Assembly (NCBI GenBank): GCA_035279405.1
Contig: DATEHU010000017.1
Location: forward strand, 186,001-250,000
Length of the DNA: 64,000 nt
From: Gammaproteobacteria bacterium
Lineage (GTDB): Bacteria > Pseudomonadota > Gammaproteobacteria > Natronospirales > REEB76
Reading direction: 5' to 3'
In this document: piece by piece, positions 1 to 8,333 of the stretch
Numbering within the stretch: position 1 is the stretch's first letter
Layout of the letters: the number at the start of each line of letters is the position of its first letter
The notes under the pieces: model-generated
Told to the model about the DNA's origin: nothing
The model's input: the letters and a program-made list of their open reading frames with translations, nothing else
Database searches by the model: none
Program-made: the position numbers and the translations under genes

Positions 1-1
1 G

Positions 2-304
2 TGTGTGGCTTTTGACACGGGGCTGCGGGCAGACGGCCGCTGCCTTGCCTCCGAGGCGCTGCAATCGGTTACTACGGCTACTACCGTGCGGGTGCGCAAC
101 GGTCAGGTGGCCATCACCGATGGACCGTTTGCCGAGACTAAGGAGCAACTGGCCGGGTTCTACATGGTTGAGGCGCGCGACCTGAACGAAGCCATCCAAA
201 TTGCCGCAAAGATTCCGCCGGCGCGCGTCGGCAGTATCGAGGTGCGGCCCATCCGGCCGATCCGCGAAACCGTTGTGGCGGCGCAGGCGCAGCGGCAACG
301 CTGA
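2..304 (+). CDS. YCII/DGPF-domain protein, 5'-truncated by window edge
   Basis: C-terminal two thirds of a YCII-related (DGPF) protein. The signature DGPFAETKEQLAGFY is followed by the family's usual ending (DLNEAIQIAAKIP, then GSIEVRPI). Full-length relatives are about 120 residues and begin with a hydrophobic strand of the type KYLLLIY, which is missing, so the gene starts before base 1; the GTG at position 5 is not a credible start. The fold is a dimeric ferredoxin-like alpha/beta barrel with a presumed but undefined enzymatic role. It is the first of a same-strand row of small enzymes and lies 30 nt before a second DGPF gene. Confidence 0.85.
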   Translation, partial: CVAFDTGLRADGRCLASEALQSVTTATTVRVRNGQVAITDGPFAETKEQLAGFYMVEARDLNEAIQIAAKIPPARVGSIEVRPIRPIRETVVAAQAQRQR

Positions 305-334
305 TTCATTCACCATTTAATAGGAGATACTGCA

Positions 335-760
335 ATGAGAGTTATGGTCATTGTCAAAGCAAACAAAGAAACCGAAGCCGGCGTCATGCCGAAGCGTGAG
401 CTGTTGGAACCCATGGGCAAGTTCAACGAGGAGCTGGTGAAAGTCGGCGTGATGCTCGCCGGCGATGGGTTACACCCCAGTTCCAAAGGCAAGCGCGTGC
501 GCTTCGAGGGCGCCAAGCGTACCGTGACGGACGGCCCTTTCACCGAAACCAAGGAACTGATTGCTGGCTTCTGGATATGGAAGGTGAAATCCATGCAGGA
601 AGCCGTAGACTGGCTAAAGCGCGCGCCTTTTGACGGCGGCGCCGAAGTGGAGATCCGTCCGGTGTTCGAGGCGGAGGATTTCGGCGATGAATTGACCCCG
701 GAGATGCGCGAGCGGGGAGCGCGCATGCGCGAGCAGCTTGCCAAGAATCCGAAGCACTAA
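335..760 (+). CDS. YCII/DGPF-domain protein
   Basis: Complete 141-residue YCII-related protein. The N terminus MRVMVIVKANKETEAG forms the first strand, TVTDGPFTETKELIAGFW (about residues 65-82) is the DGPF signature, and VEIRPVFEAEDFG is the C-terminal strand. A Shine-Dalgarno AGGAG sits 9 nt before the ATG. Proteins of this family often lie beside ECF42-type sigma factors, VOC proteins and RibD-like reductases, exactly the company seen here. The reaction is unknown. Family assignment is firm; function is not. Confidence 0.9.
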   Translation: MRVMVIVKANKETEAGVMPKRELLEPMGKFNEELVKVGVMLAGDGLHPSSKGKRVRFEGAKRTVTDGPFTETKELIAGFWIWKVKSMQEAVDWLKRAPFDGGAEVEIRPVFEAEDFGDELTPEMRERGARMREQLAKNPKH

Positions 761-786
761 ACTAATCACATAATCAGGAAAGCACC

Positions 787-1207
787 ATGCAAATTCAACC
801 GTATCTGTTTTTCCAGGGACGTTGCGAAGAGGCCGTTGAGTATTACAAAAAAACATCTCGGCGCCAAACAAGGAAGACTGATGCGCTATCAGGACAGTCC
901 GGAACCACCACCGCCCGGCATGGTGCCACCTGGTTACGAAGACAAGGTGATGTACACAGAATTTCGCGTCGGCGACACCCAGGTGATGGCATGCGACGAC
1001 GCTACCCAGACCATTACCGGCTTTCAAGGCTTTCGCCTGTCGCTCAGCGTGACGAATGAGGCAGAAGCCAAGCGCGTGTTTGCCGCGCTGGCCAACGGCG
1101 GTGAAGTGAACATGCCGCTCGCCAAAACCTTCTTTTCATCTTGTTTCGGCATGCTCAAGGATAAATTCGGTGTGGGCTGGATGATCATCGTTCCAGCTGA
1201 AAGCTGA
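787..1207 (+). pseudogene. PhnB-like VOC protein split by a +1 frameshift
   Basis: One VOC/glyoxalase-fold gene read in two frames. Frame 1 from ATG 787 (SD AGGAAAG) gives MQIQPYLFFQGRCEEAVEYYKK. The continuation HLGAKQGRLMRYQDSPEPPP... to VGWMIIVPAES at 1207 lies in the next frame. The switch falls exactly on a run of seven A (847-853); with six A the protein is continuous (about 139 residues) and looks normal for PhnB-like proteins (PF06983). The rest of the gene is intact with no other stops, so this may be a sequencing or assembly indel, a recent mutation, or transcriptional slippage on the A-run. Confidence 0.85.
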
Positions 1208-1245
1208 TTCTGCGAGAGATCCGAAACATAAATGGAGAGAAATTT

Positions 1246-1644
1246 ATGCAGTACGCTATTGAAACTGCTCCCGCATCCAAAGCCATGCTTTGGACGGGCC
1301 GCATTATCGTCATCCTGGCCACGCTGTTTTTCCTGTTTGATGCCGCCATGAAACTGTTCATGCCGGGGCTGGTGGTCAAGGCTACTAGCTGGCACGAAGG
1401 CGTGGTGGTCGGTCTCGGCATCATATTGCTGATCAGCACCGTTCTGTATGCCATTCCGCGCACGTCGGTGCTGGGTGCCATTTTGATTACCGGTTATCTG
1501 GGCGGAGCGGTAGCAACCAATCTATTTGTGCCCGTGGCACCGGTGTTGAATATCAGCCTCGCCGTTATCTACGGCATCCTGGTTTGGGGAGGCTTATTTT
1601 TACGCGATCCGCAGTTGCGGGCAATTCTCCCCGTGCGGCGTTGA
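1246..1644 (+). CDS. DoxX-like family membrane protein
   Basis: 132-residue inner-membrane protein with four predicted hydrophobic segments (about residues 18-36, 50-68, 75-95, 100-120). It resembles DoxX-like proteins (PF13564): short N-terminal tail, WTGRIIVILATLFFLFDAAMKL first helix, and charged residues only in the short loops and C-tail (RDPQLRAILPVRR). SD GGAGAG is 7 nt before the ATG. DoxX-like genes are regular partners of DGPF, VOC and SRPBCC genes in ECF-linked clusters. The substrate or partner is unknown. Confidence 0.8.
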   Translation: MQYAIETAPASKAMLWTGRIIVILATLFFLFDAAMKLFMPGLVVKATSWHEGVVVGLGIILLISTVLYAIPRTSVLGAILITGYLGGAVATNLFVPVAPVLNISLAVIYGILVWGGLFLRDPQLRAILPVRR

Positions 1645-1690
1645 TGTGGAATTGTTCGGAGTCATTTGATACTTCATGGGAGATATGGAA

Positions 1691-2194
1691 ATGGAAATGC
1701 AAAAGATTACCCCCTGTTTATGGTTCAACCACAGTGAAGCCGAGGAAGCGGTGCACTTTTACACCGGCATCTTCAAAAACTCGAAGATCGGCAAGATTTT
1801 GCGCTATGGCCCGGAAGCTGGGAAGCAACTCGGCATATCGGCGGATATGGTGCTGACCGTGGAATTCACGCTCGACGGCCAGAATTTCACCGCGCTCAAC
1901 GGCGCCGGCGAGATGCAGTTCAAATTCACCGAAGCGGTTTCCTTTCAGGTATTTTGCGAGACCCAGAAAGAACTGGATCATTATTGGGACAAGCTCGGCG
2001 CGGGCGGTGACCCCAAGGCGCAGATCTGCGGCTGGCTCAAGGACAAATACGGCCTGTCCTGGCAGATCGTACCCACGGTACTGCCCAAGATGCTCACCGA
2101 TCCCGACGCGCAAAAGGCGGCACGCGCGATGCGCGCCATGATGCAGATGAAGAAGCTCGACATCGCGGAACTCGAACGCGCCTATCGCGGCTGA
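1691..2194 (+). CDS. PhnB-like VOC family protein
   Basis: VOC protein of the PhnB / 3-demethylubiquinone methyltransferase-like group (PF06983). The N terminus ITPCLWFNHSEAEEAVHFYTGIF is the first beta-alpha-beta module and KDKYGLSWQIVPTVLPKML is typical of the second. Several in-frame ATGs exist (1676, 1685, 1691, 1697); 1691 is chosen because GGAG at 1679-1682 stands 8 nt before it. The C-terminal stretch DPDAQKAARAMRAMMQMKKLDIAELERAY is usual for this subgroup. It is intact, unlike the VOC gene at 787. No catalytic role is established. Confidence 0.85.
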   Translation: MEMQKITPCLWFNHSEAEEAVHFYTGIFKNSKIGKILRYGPEAGKQLGISADMVLTVEFTLDGQNFTALNGAGEMQFKFTEAVSFQVFCETQKELDHYWDKLGAGGDPKAQICGWLKDKYGLSWQIVPTVLPKMLTDPDAQKAARAMRAMMQMKKLDIAELERAYRG

Positions 2195-2232
2195 TTGCGG
2201 ATCAGTACTTGAAACGGACAGTGAGGAACAAA

Positions 2233-2889
2233 GTGTCAAAACTACGCGTGCAAAGCTTTGGAGTTTCGCTGGATGGCTACGGTGCCGGGCCGGACCAGGA
2301 TCTCGAGAATCCGCTGGGCGTCGGCGGCCCCGAGCTGATGGAGTGGTTCTTCCCCACCCGGGTATTCCAGCAGAAGGTACAGGGACGGGAAGGCGGCGAA
2401 ACTGGCACGGACAACACCATCGCCGAGCAAGGCTTCGCGGGTATCGGCGCCTGGATTCTGGGACGCAACATGTTCGGTCCTGTTCGCGGTCCGTGGCCGG
2501 ACGAGAGCTGGCGGGGCTGGTGGGGCGAGGAGCCGCCGTATCACACTAAGGTGTTTGTGCTGACGCATCATGCGCGCGCACCGCTCAGGATGGCCGGCGG
2601 CACGGAGTTCCACTTTGTTACGGAGGGCATACACAAGGCCCTGGAGCATGCGAGGGCGGCGGCCGGCAGTCTGGACGTGCGCCTCGGTGGCGGCGTGGCC
2701 ACCGTTCGGCAATATCTGCGTGCGGGATTGATTAACGAGTTGCACTTGGCTATCCGGCCGGTCTTGCTGGGTTCCGGCGAGCAATTGTTCAGCGGCTTGA
2801 ATATGCGCGCTCTGGGCTATGAGTGCGTGAAGCAAATTACGGGCGAGCGCGCCACGCATGTTTTTCTGCGCAAGCGCGTCCAGGAATGA
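2233..2889 (+). CDS. RibD C-terminal / DHFR-fold reductase family protein
   Basis: About 218-residue protein of the bacterial bifunctional deaminase-reductase C-terminal (RibD_C, DHFR-like) family. Seen: VQSFGVSLDGYGAGPDQ at the N terminus (nucleotide-binding strand and loop), GAWILGRNMFG in the middle, RLGGGVATVRQYLRAGLINELHLAIRPVLLGSGEQLF near the end. A GTG at 2233 with GAGG 6 nt upstream is preferred; the TTG at 2209 would add an unsupported 8-residue tail. Probably an NAD(P)H-dependent reductase of unknown substrate; followed closely by a paralogue. Confidence 0.85.
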   Translation: MSKLRVQSFGVSLDGYGAGPDQDLENPLGVGGPELMEWFFPTRVFQQKVQGREGGETGTDNTIAEQGFAGIGAWILGRNMFGPVRGPWPDESWRGWWGEEPPYHTKVFVLTHHARAPLRMAGGTEFHFVTEGIHKALEHARAAAGSLDVRLGGGVATVRQYLRAGLINELHLAIRPVLLGSGEQLFSGLNMRALGYECVKQITGERATHVFLRKRVQE

Positions 2890-2974
2890 TGCAGGTTGGG
2901 GCGAAGTCTTCACAACCTTACTGCCTGTCATCAGCAAGCATGACCAAGACCCGCCTCACGACAGGAGTGTTTCC

Positions 2975-3643
2975 ATGAGAAAACTCATTGCATCCACGTT
3001 TGTCTCGCTTGACGGAATCATGCAAGCGCCCGGCGGGCCGGAAGAAGACCCCACTGGCGGTTTTACGCTTGGCGGTTGGATGTTCAACTACGCGGACGAA
3101 AGCATGGATATCTCCACGGCAGGTTTCGACGGCAAGGACCGCGAGCTGCTGCTCGGGCGCAGGACCTACGAGATATTCGAAGCGTTCTGGCCGTATCAGC
3201 CGCCGGATGACCCGATTGCGAAGACGCTCAATACGGCGAAAAAATATGTTGCTTCGCGGACTTTGAGGGTGCTGCGCTGGAACAACTCAACCCTGCTCCA
3301 CGGCGATGTCGTCTCGGCAGTCACGGCTCTCAAGGCCCAAGCTGGGCCGGATCTACAGATAATCGGCAGCGGCAACCTGATTCAAACACTCCAGGCCGCC
3401 TCACTGATAGACGAGTACAACGTGTGGACTTTTCCAGTGGTGCTTGGGCGGGGCAAGCGCCTCTTCAGCGAGACCGCCAAGCCTTCGGCACTGCGGCTCG
3501 TGCACTCCCGGGTTTCGGGCACCGGTGTTGTGATGAGTACCTATGCACCCAGCGGCGATATCCAGCCTGGTTCGTTCGCGAATGCCGAACCGAGCGCGCA
3601 GGAGTTGGCTCGACGCAAAAAAATGGTGGATAAGATGTGGTGA
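2975..3643 (+). CDS. RibD C-terminal / DHFR-fold reductase family protein
   Basis: 222-residue DHFR-fold protein, a distant paralogue of the preceding gene. It begins MRKLIASTFVSLDGIMQAPGG, has LLLGRRTYEIFEAFWP (the characteristic GRxTYE strand-helix), LQIIGSGNLIQTLQAA and YNVWTFPVVLGRGKRLF (the C-terminal nucleotide-binding region of this family). The start is fixed by AGGAG 9 nt before ATG 2975; the open frame runs further upstream without a ribosome-binding site. Likely a cytoplasmic NADPH-dependent reductase; substrate unknown. Common in ECF-linked DGPF/VOC clusters. Confidence 0.87.
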   Translation: MRKLIASTFVSLDGIMQAPGGPEEDPTGGFTLGGWMFNYADESMDISTAGFDGKDRELLLGRRTYEIFEAFWPYQPPDDPIAKTLNTAKKYVASRTLRVLRWNNSTLLHGDVVSAVTALKAQAGPDLQIIGSGNLIQTLQAASLIDEYNVWTFPVVLGRGKRLFSETAKPSALRLVHSRVSGTGVVMSTYAPSGDIQPGSFANAEPSAQELARRKKMVDKMW

Positions 3644-3707
3644 TGTGACGTGGACAGGGTTTACCCCAACTTGCACTAGATTGTATGCACCCTTAACAGG
3701 AGGATTT

Positions 3708-4067
3708 ATGAGTTACGTAGATGGTTTCGTGTTGCCTATACCGAAAAAGCAATTGCCGGCCTATCGCCGCATCGCGCGCAAGGCGGGCCGTATCTGGCGC
3801 GAACTTGGCGCACTGCAATACGTCGAATGTCTTGCCGACGACGTAAAACCCGGCAAGCTCACGTCGTTCCCGCAGGCAGTGAAGCTGAAACCCGGTGAGA
3901 TCGTGGTGTTTTCCTGGATTGTGTACAAGTCGCGCGCGCAGCGCGACCGCATCATCAACAAAGTCATGAGCGATCCACGCATCGCCGACCTGATGGACCC
4001 GAAAAAAATGCCCTTCGATGGCAAGCGCATGTTTTGGGGCGGCTTTAAACCAATGATTTCTCTTTAA
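3708..4067 (+). CDS. DUF1428 family protein
   Basis: 119-residue protein of the DUF1428 family, a dimeric alpha/beta barrel fold. Recognisable features are YVDGFVLPIPKKQLPAYRRIARKAGRIWRELGAL at the N terminus and PFDGKRMFWGGFKP at the C terminus. An excellent SD (AGGAGGA) sits 4 nt before ATG 3708; the frame is open further upstream but without signal. It closes the row of small putative detoxification enzymes. The function of the family is unknown. Confidence 0.9.
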   Translation: MSYVDGFVLPIPKKQLPAYRRIARKAGRIWRELGALQYVECLADDVKPGKLTSFPQAVKLKPGEIVVFSWIVYKSRAQRDRIINKVMSDPRIADLMDPKKMPFDGKRMFWGGFKPMISL

Positions 4068-4107
4068 GAGCATCTATGAAAATGTGCGACGCTGTTTATT
4101 CGGTGCA

Positions 4108-4255
4108 CCTGAAATCCCCCCTTTCGCACTTCGCAATCCTGCTCCGTTCGAAAGTCCAGGGCAGCCATCCGTGGCTGCCCGTTCGGGGCTTCGCCCCTCA
4201 CCCCCCTTTTCAAAAGGGGGGAAGCGCGCTTTGCGCGCGGGGGGATTTGTCCCAA
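4108..4255. repeat. Dispersed modular hairpin repeat, copy R1
   Basis: Non-coding block of consecutive hairpins: CTTTCG/CGAAAG arms (4121-4126, 4149-4154) around a loop containing (minus strand) GGAGCAGGATTGCGAAG; GGGCAGCCA/TGGCTGCCC (4159-4180); GGGGC/GCCCC (about 4185-4197); a C5T4/A4G5 palindrome (4202-4220); GCGCGC/GCGCGC (4224-4238). An inverted relative lies at 44704-44920 and others at 44928-45055 and 58748-58810. No coding potential is convincing in the 304-nt gap that holds it. Confidence 0.85.
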
Positions 4256-4372
4256 GTGAATTTTTCAGCTGTTCCAAGGCAGCGAATAACTTGCGCTTAC
4301 CGGACGATTCGACCCCGCGTCATTACGCTCAGGGCGAACGGTTAATGAACCAGTACCTGCTTGGGTAAATCA

Positions 4373-5839
4373 ATGGCAGACAGCATGACTAAAATCGCCT
4401 CCGCCTCCTCGCAACGCGACCACCGCTGGCTGGCATTCGGCGTGCTGTGTCTGGGCGCGCTCATGATTGTGCTCGACGTCACGATCGTGAATGTGGCGTT
4501 GCCTTCCATCCGCGAGGCCTTGGGCTTCAGCGAAACGTCGCTCGCCTGGGTGGTGAATGCCTATCTCCTTACTTTTGGCGGCTGCCTGCTGCTCGGGGGC
4601 CGGTTGGGCGATCTCTACGGTCATCGCCGCGTGTTTCTCATCGGTCTCGCGGGATTCTCGCTGGCTTCGATGGCGTGCGGCCTGTCGGACTCGCAGGGTT
4701 TGCTGGTGGTGGCGCGCGCGGTGCAGGGCATCGGCGGCGCGGTAGTGGATGCCGTGGCCTTGTCGCTGATGATGAATCTGTTCACCGAGCCGGCGGAGCG
4801 CGCCAAAGCCATGGGTGTATTCGGTTTCGTGTGCGCGGGTGGCGGCAGTGTCGGCGTGTTGTTGGGCGGACTCCTGACCGCCTCGCTCAGTTGGCACTGG
4901 ATCTTCCTTGTGAACGTGCCGGTCGGCGCGCTGGTGATCGTGCTCACGCTGCGCTGGTTGCCGCGCGTGCGCGGCGACACGCTGCACAAGCATCTCGATT
5001 TCGGTGGTGCGGTCACGATTACCGCTGCGCTCCTGCTCGCGGTGTATGCCGTGGTCAACGGCAACAGCGCCGGCTGGACCTCGGCCCGCACGCTGGGCCT
5101 GCTGGCGGCGGCACTGGTGTTGTTCGCGGTGTTTCTGACCATCGAGACCCGGGTACGCGCGCCGCTCATGCCACTCAAACTGTTCCGGCTACGCAACCTG
5201 AGCACGGCCAACATGGTCGGTGTGTTGTGGGCCGCGGCCATGTTCGCGTGGTTCTTTCTTTCGGCGCTGTATCTGCAGTTGGTGCTGGGTTACAACCCGT
5301 TGCAGGTCGGGCTCGCGTTTCTGCCGGCCAATATCATCATGGCGGTATTCTCGGTAGGCTTGTCCGCGCACCTGGTCATGCGTTTCGGTTACCGCCTGCC
5401 GCTCGCGGCGGGATTGGGGCTGGCCGCCGCAGGCTTGCTGCTGTTTGCGCGCGCACCGTTAAGCGGGAACTTTGTGATTGACGTGCTGCCCGGCATGCTG
5501 TTGCTCGGCATCGGCGCGGGCATCGCTTTCAACCCGGTGCTGATGGCGGCGATGAATGACGTCGCGCCGGACGAATCGGGCTTGGCGTCGGGCATCGTGA
5601 ACACCGCATTCATGATGGGCGGAGCGCTGGGTCTGGCGGTGCTGGCAAGTATCGCGAGCGCGCGAACCTCCGCGCTGTTGTCGTCAGGCCATACCCAACT
5701 GGCCGCGCTCAACGACGGCTATCACCTGGCGTTCTTTGCCGGCGCCTGTTTTGCGGCGCTCGCAGCCGCGGTGGGCGCAATCTGGCTGCGGGGCAGAACC
5801 GCGATCACCGTCGACGTTGCGCAGCCCGTCAAACCGTAA
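4373..5839 (+). CDS. MFS drug:H+ antiporter, DHA2 (EmrB/QacA) type
   Basis: About 488-residue inner-membrane transporter with 14 hydrophobic segments expected for the DHA2 family. Motif LDVTIVNVALPSI (about residues 35-47) is the helix-1 signature, GGRLGDLYGHRR (about 76-87) is MFS motif A, and LLTASLSWHWIFLVNVPVGAL matches helix 6. Family members export drugs or other hydrophobic compounds using the proton gradient. ATG 4373 or 4385 is the start; no strong SD is seen. It stands alone, without the periplasmic adaptor (EmrA-like) gene that often accompanies EmrB. Substrate not predictable. Confidence 0.88.
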   Translation: MADSMTKIASASSQRDHRWLAFGVLCLGALMIVLDVTIVNVALPSIREALGFSETSLAWVVNAYLLTFGGCLLLGGRLGDLYGHRRVFLIGLAGFSLASMACGLSDSQGLLVVARAVQGIGGAVVDAVALSLMMNLFTEPAERAKAMGVFGFVCAGGGSVGVLLGGLLTASLSWHWIFLVNVPVGALVIVLTLRWLPRVRGDTLHKHLDFGGAVTITAALLLAVYAVVNGNSAGWTSARTLGLLAAALVLFAVFLTIETRVRAPLMPLKLFRLRNLSTANMVGVLWAAAMFAWFFLSALYLQLVLGYNPLQVGLAFLPANIIMAVFSVGLSAHLVMRFGYRLPLAAGLGLAAAGLLLFARAPLSGNFVIDVLPGMLLLGIGAGIAFNPVLMAAMNDVAPDESGLASGIVNTAFMMGGALGLAVLASIASARTSALLSSGHTQLAALNDGYHLAFFAGACFAALAAAVGAIWLRGRTAITVDVAQPVKP

Positions 5840-5851
5840 GCCGCTGCCCGC

Positions 5852-7201
5852 TCACGCGCGGCGCACGTCCGCGATGTCGATTACGGCCTGCTGCTCCACC
5901 AGTTCGCGCAGCGTGGTTTGGCCGAGTGCGGATTCAATCGCGTGGTCCAGGCGGTTGACCACGGTGTCCACGGCCGGCACGCCCTTGAGATAGGAATCCA
6001 CGTCTTCGGCGCCCGTGGGATTGAGCCGCATGACGTTGACAATATCCTGCAGCGTGATGGTACCCATGTCACGCGCCGGCACGTAGCGGCGGATGCGGCC
6101 GGAGATCAGCATCAGCAGCCCGTTTTCACGCAGGCGCCCCAGCACGTCCAGCACCGATTCGGTGGGCACGCGCAGCCGCCGCGCGAGTTCCTCGCGCGAC
6201 CACGGCGGTCGGCTGTCGTGGTAGCTGCGGCCGACGAGATACATGATGTGCAACGCCAGGCGCTCGAGCGTGCGGCCGCCGACGTCTTCCCGGCCGCGGC
6301 GGCGCACCAGTTCCGGGTTCTGCACGTAGAACGCCACCTGCGCGCCCACGAACAGGATCAGCCAGCACAGGTAAATCCACGCCATGAACATCACCAGGAT
6401 GGCGAAGCCGGAATAAATCAGCGTCAAACGCGTGGACGTAACGGTGAGGGCGGTAAATGCCCAGCCGGTGAATTCCCACAGGATGCCGGCGAATATGCCG
6501 CCGTAGAGCGCGGCACGGAATTGCACGTGGGTGTGGGGCACGAATGCGTAAATGAACGTGAACGCCGCGATCACCATCAGGTAGGGCACCACCTTGGTGG
6601 CGAGCAGCAGCAGATGGCCGGAGACGCCGAACGCCATGATCTGCTGCATGACGGTATGGCTGCTGACCGTGGCGGTGATGGCGAACGCCGCGACCACCAG
6701 CAGCGGGCCGATCAGGATCACGCCCAGATAATGGCTGAAACGCTCGCCCAGAGTGCGCACTTCGCGCACCTGCCACACGTGGTTCAGGCCGGTTTCGACT
6801 TTCTGCACCAACGCCACCACCGCGTACAGCAGCACCAGCAGGCCGATGGTACCGAGCACGCCGGCGCGCACGTGATCCACGAAGTTGAGGATGCGCCCGG
6901 ACAGCACTTCGCCCTTTTCCCCGAGCGGCGCCAGAAAATCGAACAGCAGCGGCTCGAGGTTGTCCTGCACGCCCAGGCCCTTGAGCACCGCGAACACGAA
7001 TGCCAGCAGCGGCACGATCGCCAGCAGCGAGGTGTACACCAGGCTCATGGCGCGCAGCGTGATTTCGCCGCCGGCGAAATCCTGCACCAGCACCTGCAGC
7101 ATGCGCAGCCAGAAGACCAGCAGGCGTTTGTGCACCGGCATGGTGTGCAGATCGCCGTGCCAGATAAAGCGGTCAAACGTGCGGGCGATGCCCTTCAGCA
7201 T
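5852..7201 (-). CDS. YihY/UPF0761 family membrane protein with C-terminal winged-helix domain
   Basis: 449-residue protein. Residues about 30-300 form the YihY/BrkB-like integral membrane domain with six hydrophobic segments (for example LVYTSLLAIVPLLAFVFAVL and VLIGPLLVVAAFAITATV). Residues about 320-440 form a cytoplasmic region resembling a winged helix (WSREELARRLRVPTESVLDVLGRLRENGLL). The family was once called ribonuclease BN, an assignment since attributed to another protein, so no nuclease is claimed. It is convergent with the MFS gene and shares the strand of the next kinase gene, 59 nt away. Confidence 0.85.
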   Translation of the reverse strand: MLKGIARTFDRFIWHGDLHTMPVHKRLLVFWLRMLQVLVQDFAGGEITLRAMSLVYTSLLAIVPLLAFVFAVLKGLGVQDNLEPLLFDFLAPLGEKGEVLSGRILNFVDHVRAGVLGTIGLLVLLYAVVALVQKVETGLNHVWQVREVRTLGERFSHYLGVILIGPLLVVAAFAITATVSSHTVMQQIMAFGVSGHLLLLATKVVPYLMVIAAFTFIYAFVPHTHVQFRAALYGGIFAGILWEFTGWAFTALTVTSTRLTLIYSGFAILVMFMAWIYLCWLILFVGAQVAFYVQNPELVRRRGREDVGGRTLERLALHIMYLVGRSYHDSRPPWSREELARRLRVPTESVLDVLGRLRENGLLMLISGRIRRYVPARDMGTITLQDIVNVMRLNPTGAEDVDSYLKGVPAVDTVVNRLDHAIESALGQTTLRELVEQQAVIDIADVRRA

Positions 7202-7260
7202 GCGCGGTTCCCGGTTTCCGGAGTGCTTAATTCTAGCTGCATTCGGCCCGCCACCACGGC

Positions 7261-8259
7261 TTACCGCTCCAGGTTGAGCGGGGCTTCATCGAGCAACGCC
7301 AGCTGCTCGCGCAGGCTCTGGATGTGCTCTTCCCAGTAGCGCGGCGCATTGAACCAGGGGAAGGCGCGCGGGAAGGCCGGATCGCTCCAGCGGCGCGCGA
7401 TCCAGGCGGCGTAGTGCAACATGCGCAATGCACGCAATGCCTCCATCAGCCAGAGTTCCGCGGAATTGAAGTCGACAAACTGCTGATAGCCGTCCAGTAC
7501 GTGACCGAGTTGTTGCTGCATGTCGGCGCGCGAGCCGGCGAGCAGCATCCACAAATCCTGCACCGCCGGACCCGTGGCGCAGTCGTCCAGGTCAACGAAG
7601 TGCGGGCCGGCATCGGTCCACAGCAGGTTGCCGGGATGACAGTCGCCGTGCAGCCGGATGTGCCGGAATTCTCCCGCACGCTCGAAGTTACGCGCCACGC
7701 CGGCCAGCAACAGATCAGTCACTTCTCGGTAACGCGGCACAAGTTCCGGCGGCAGGAAGCCGCTGTGCAGGATGAATTCCCGCGGTCTACGGCCCAGGGT
7801 TTCAATGTCGATTTTCGGACGGTTTTGAAACCGTCCCGCTGCGCCGACTGCATGGATGCGCCCGATGAAGCGACCCAGCCATTCAAGCTGATCGGGCCGT
7901 TCCAGATCAGGCGCGCGGCCGCCCTGGCGCGGGAACAATGCAAAGCGGTAACCGGCATGGTGCAGGAGCGTCGCGCCTTGCGCATCCGCGAGCGGCGCAA
8001 CCACGGGGATTTCTGCGTCAGTCAGTTCCCGGCTGAAGGCGTGCTCTTCCAGAATGGCTGCGTCGGACCAGCGGCCGGGACGGTAGAACTTGGCGATCAG
8101 CGGCGCACTGTCCTCGATGCCCACCTGATACACGCGGTTCTCGTAGCTGTTGAGCGCGAGCAATCGTCCGTCGCTCAGCCGGCCGGCGGACTCGACCGCG
8201 GCGAGAATGGTATCCGGCGTCAGGTTTTCGTAAGGCGTGGCAGAAGTCACATCGTTCAT
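7261..8259 (-). CDS. srkA: Stress response serine/threonine kinase SrkA (YihE)
   Basis: 332-residue aminoglycoside-phosphotransferase-fold kinase of the SrkA/YihE group. Catalytic loop HGDCHPGN at about 204-211 and the metal-binding DLDD at about 223-226 are intact; the N terminus (LNSYENRVYQVG, then LIAKFYRPGRWS) matches the SrkA nucleotide-binding lobe, and length fits the family (about 328). In E. coli the kinase counters envelope-stress-triggered death pathways. No dsbA follows here, unlike in enterobacteria. Family assignment is strong. Confidence 0.9.
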   Translation of the reverse strand: MNDVTSATPYENLTPDTILAAVESAGRLSDGRLLALNSYENRVYQVGIEDSAPLIAKFYRPGRWSDAAILEEHAFSRELTDAEIPVVAPLADAQGATLLHHAGYRFALFPRQGGRAPDLERPDQLEWLGRFIGRIHAVGAAGRFQNRPKIDIETLGRRPREFILHSGFLPPELVPRYREVTDLLLAGVARNFERAGEFRHIRLHGDCHPGNLLWTDAGPHFVDLDDCATGPAVQDLWMLLAGSRADMQQQLGHVLDGYQQFVDFNSAELWLMEALRALRMLHYAAWIARRWSDPAFPRAFPWFNAPRYWEEHIQSLREQLALLDEAPLNLER

Positions 8260-8333
8260 GTGTGCAGTCTAACTGATGGGCAGACGCGCCACACTTCGGT
8301 ATGCTGGATACGGCATCCTAAGCGCTGCGAGCA

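Noticed and set aside
5918-7339. 473-codon plus-strand frame opposite yihY
   Set aside because: High-GC shadow of the yihY gene; composition rich in His, Arg and Gln and no family match.
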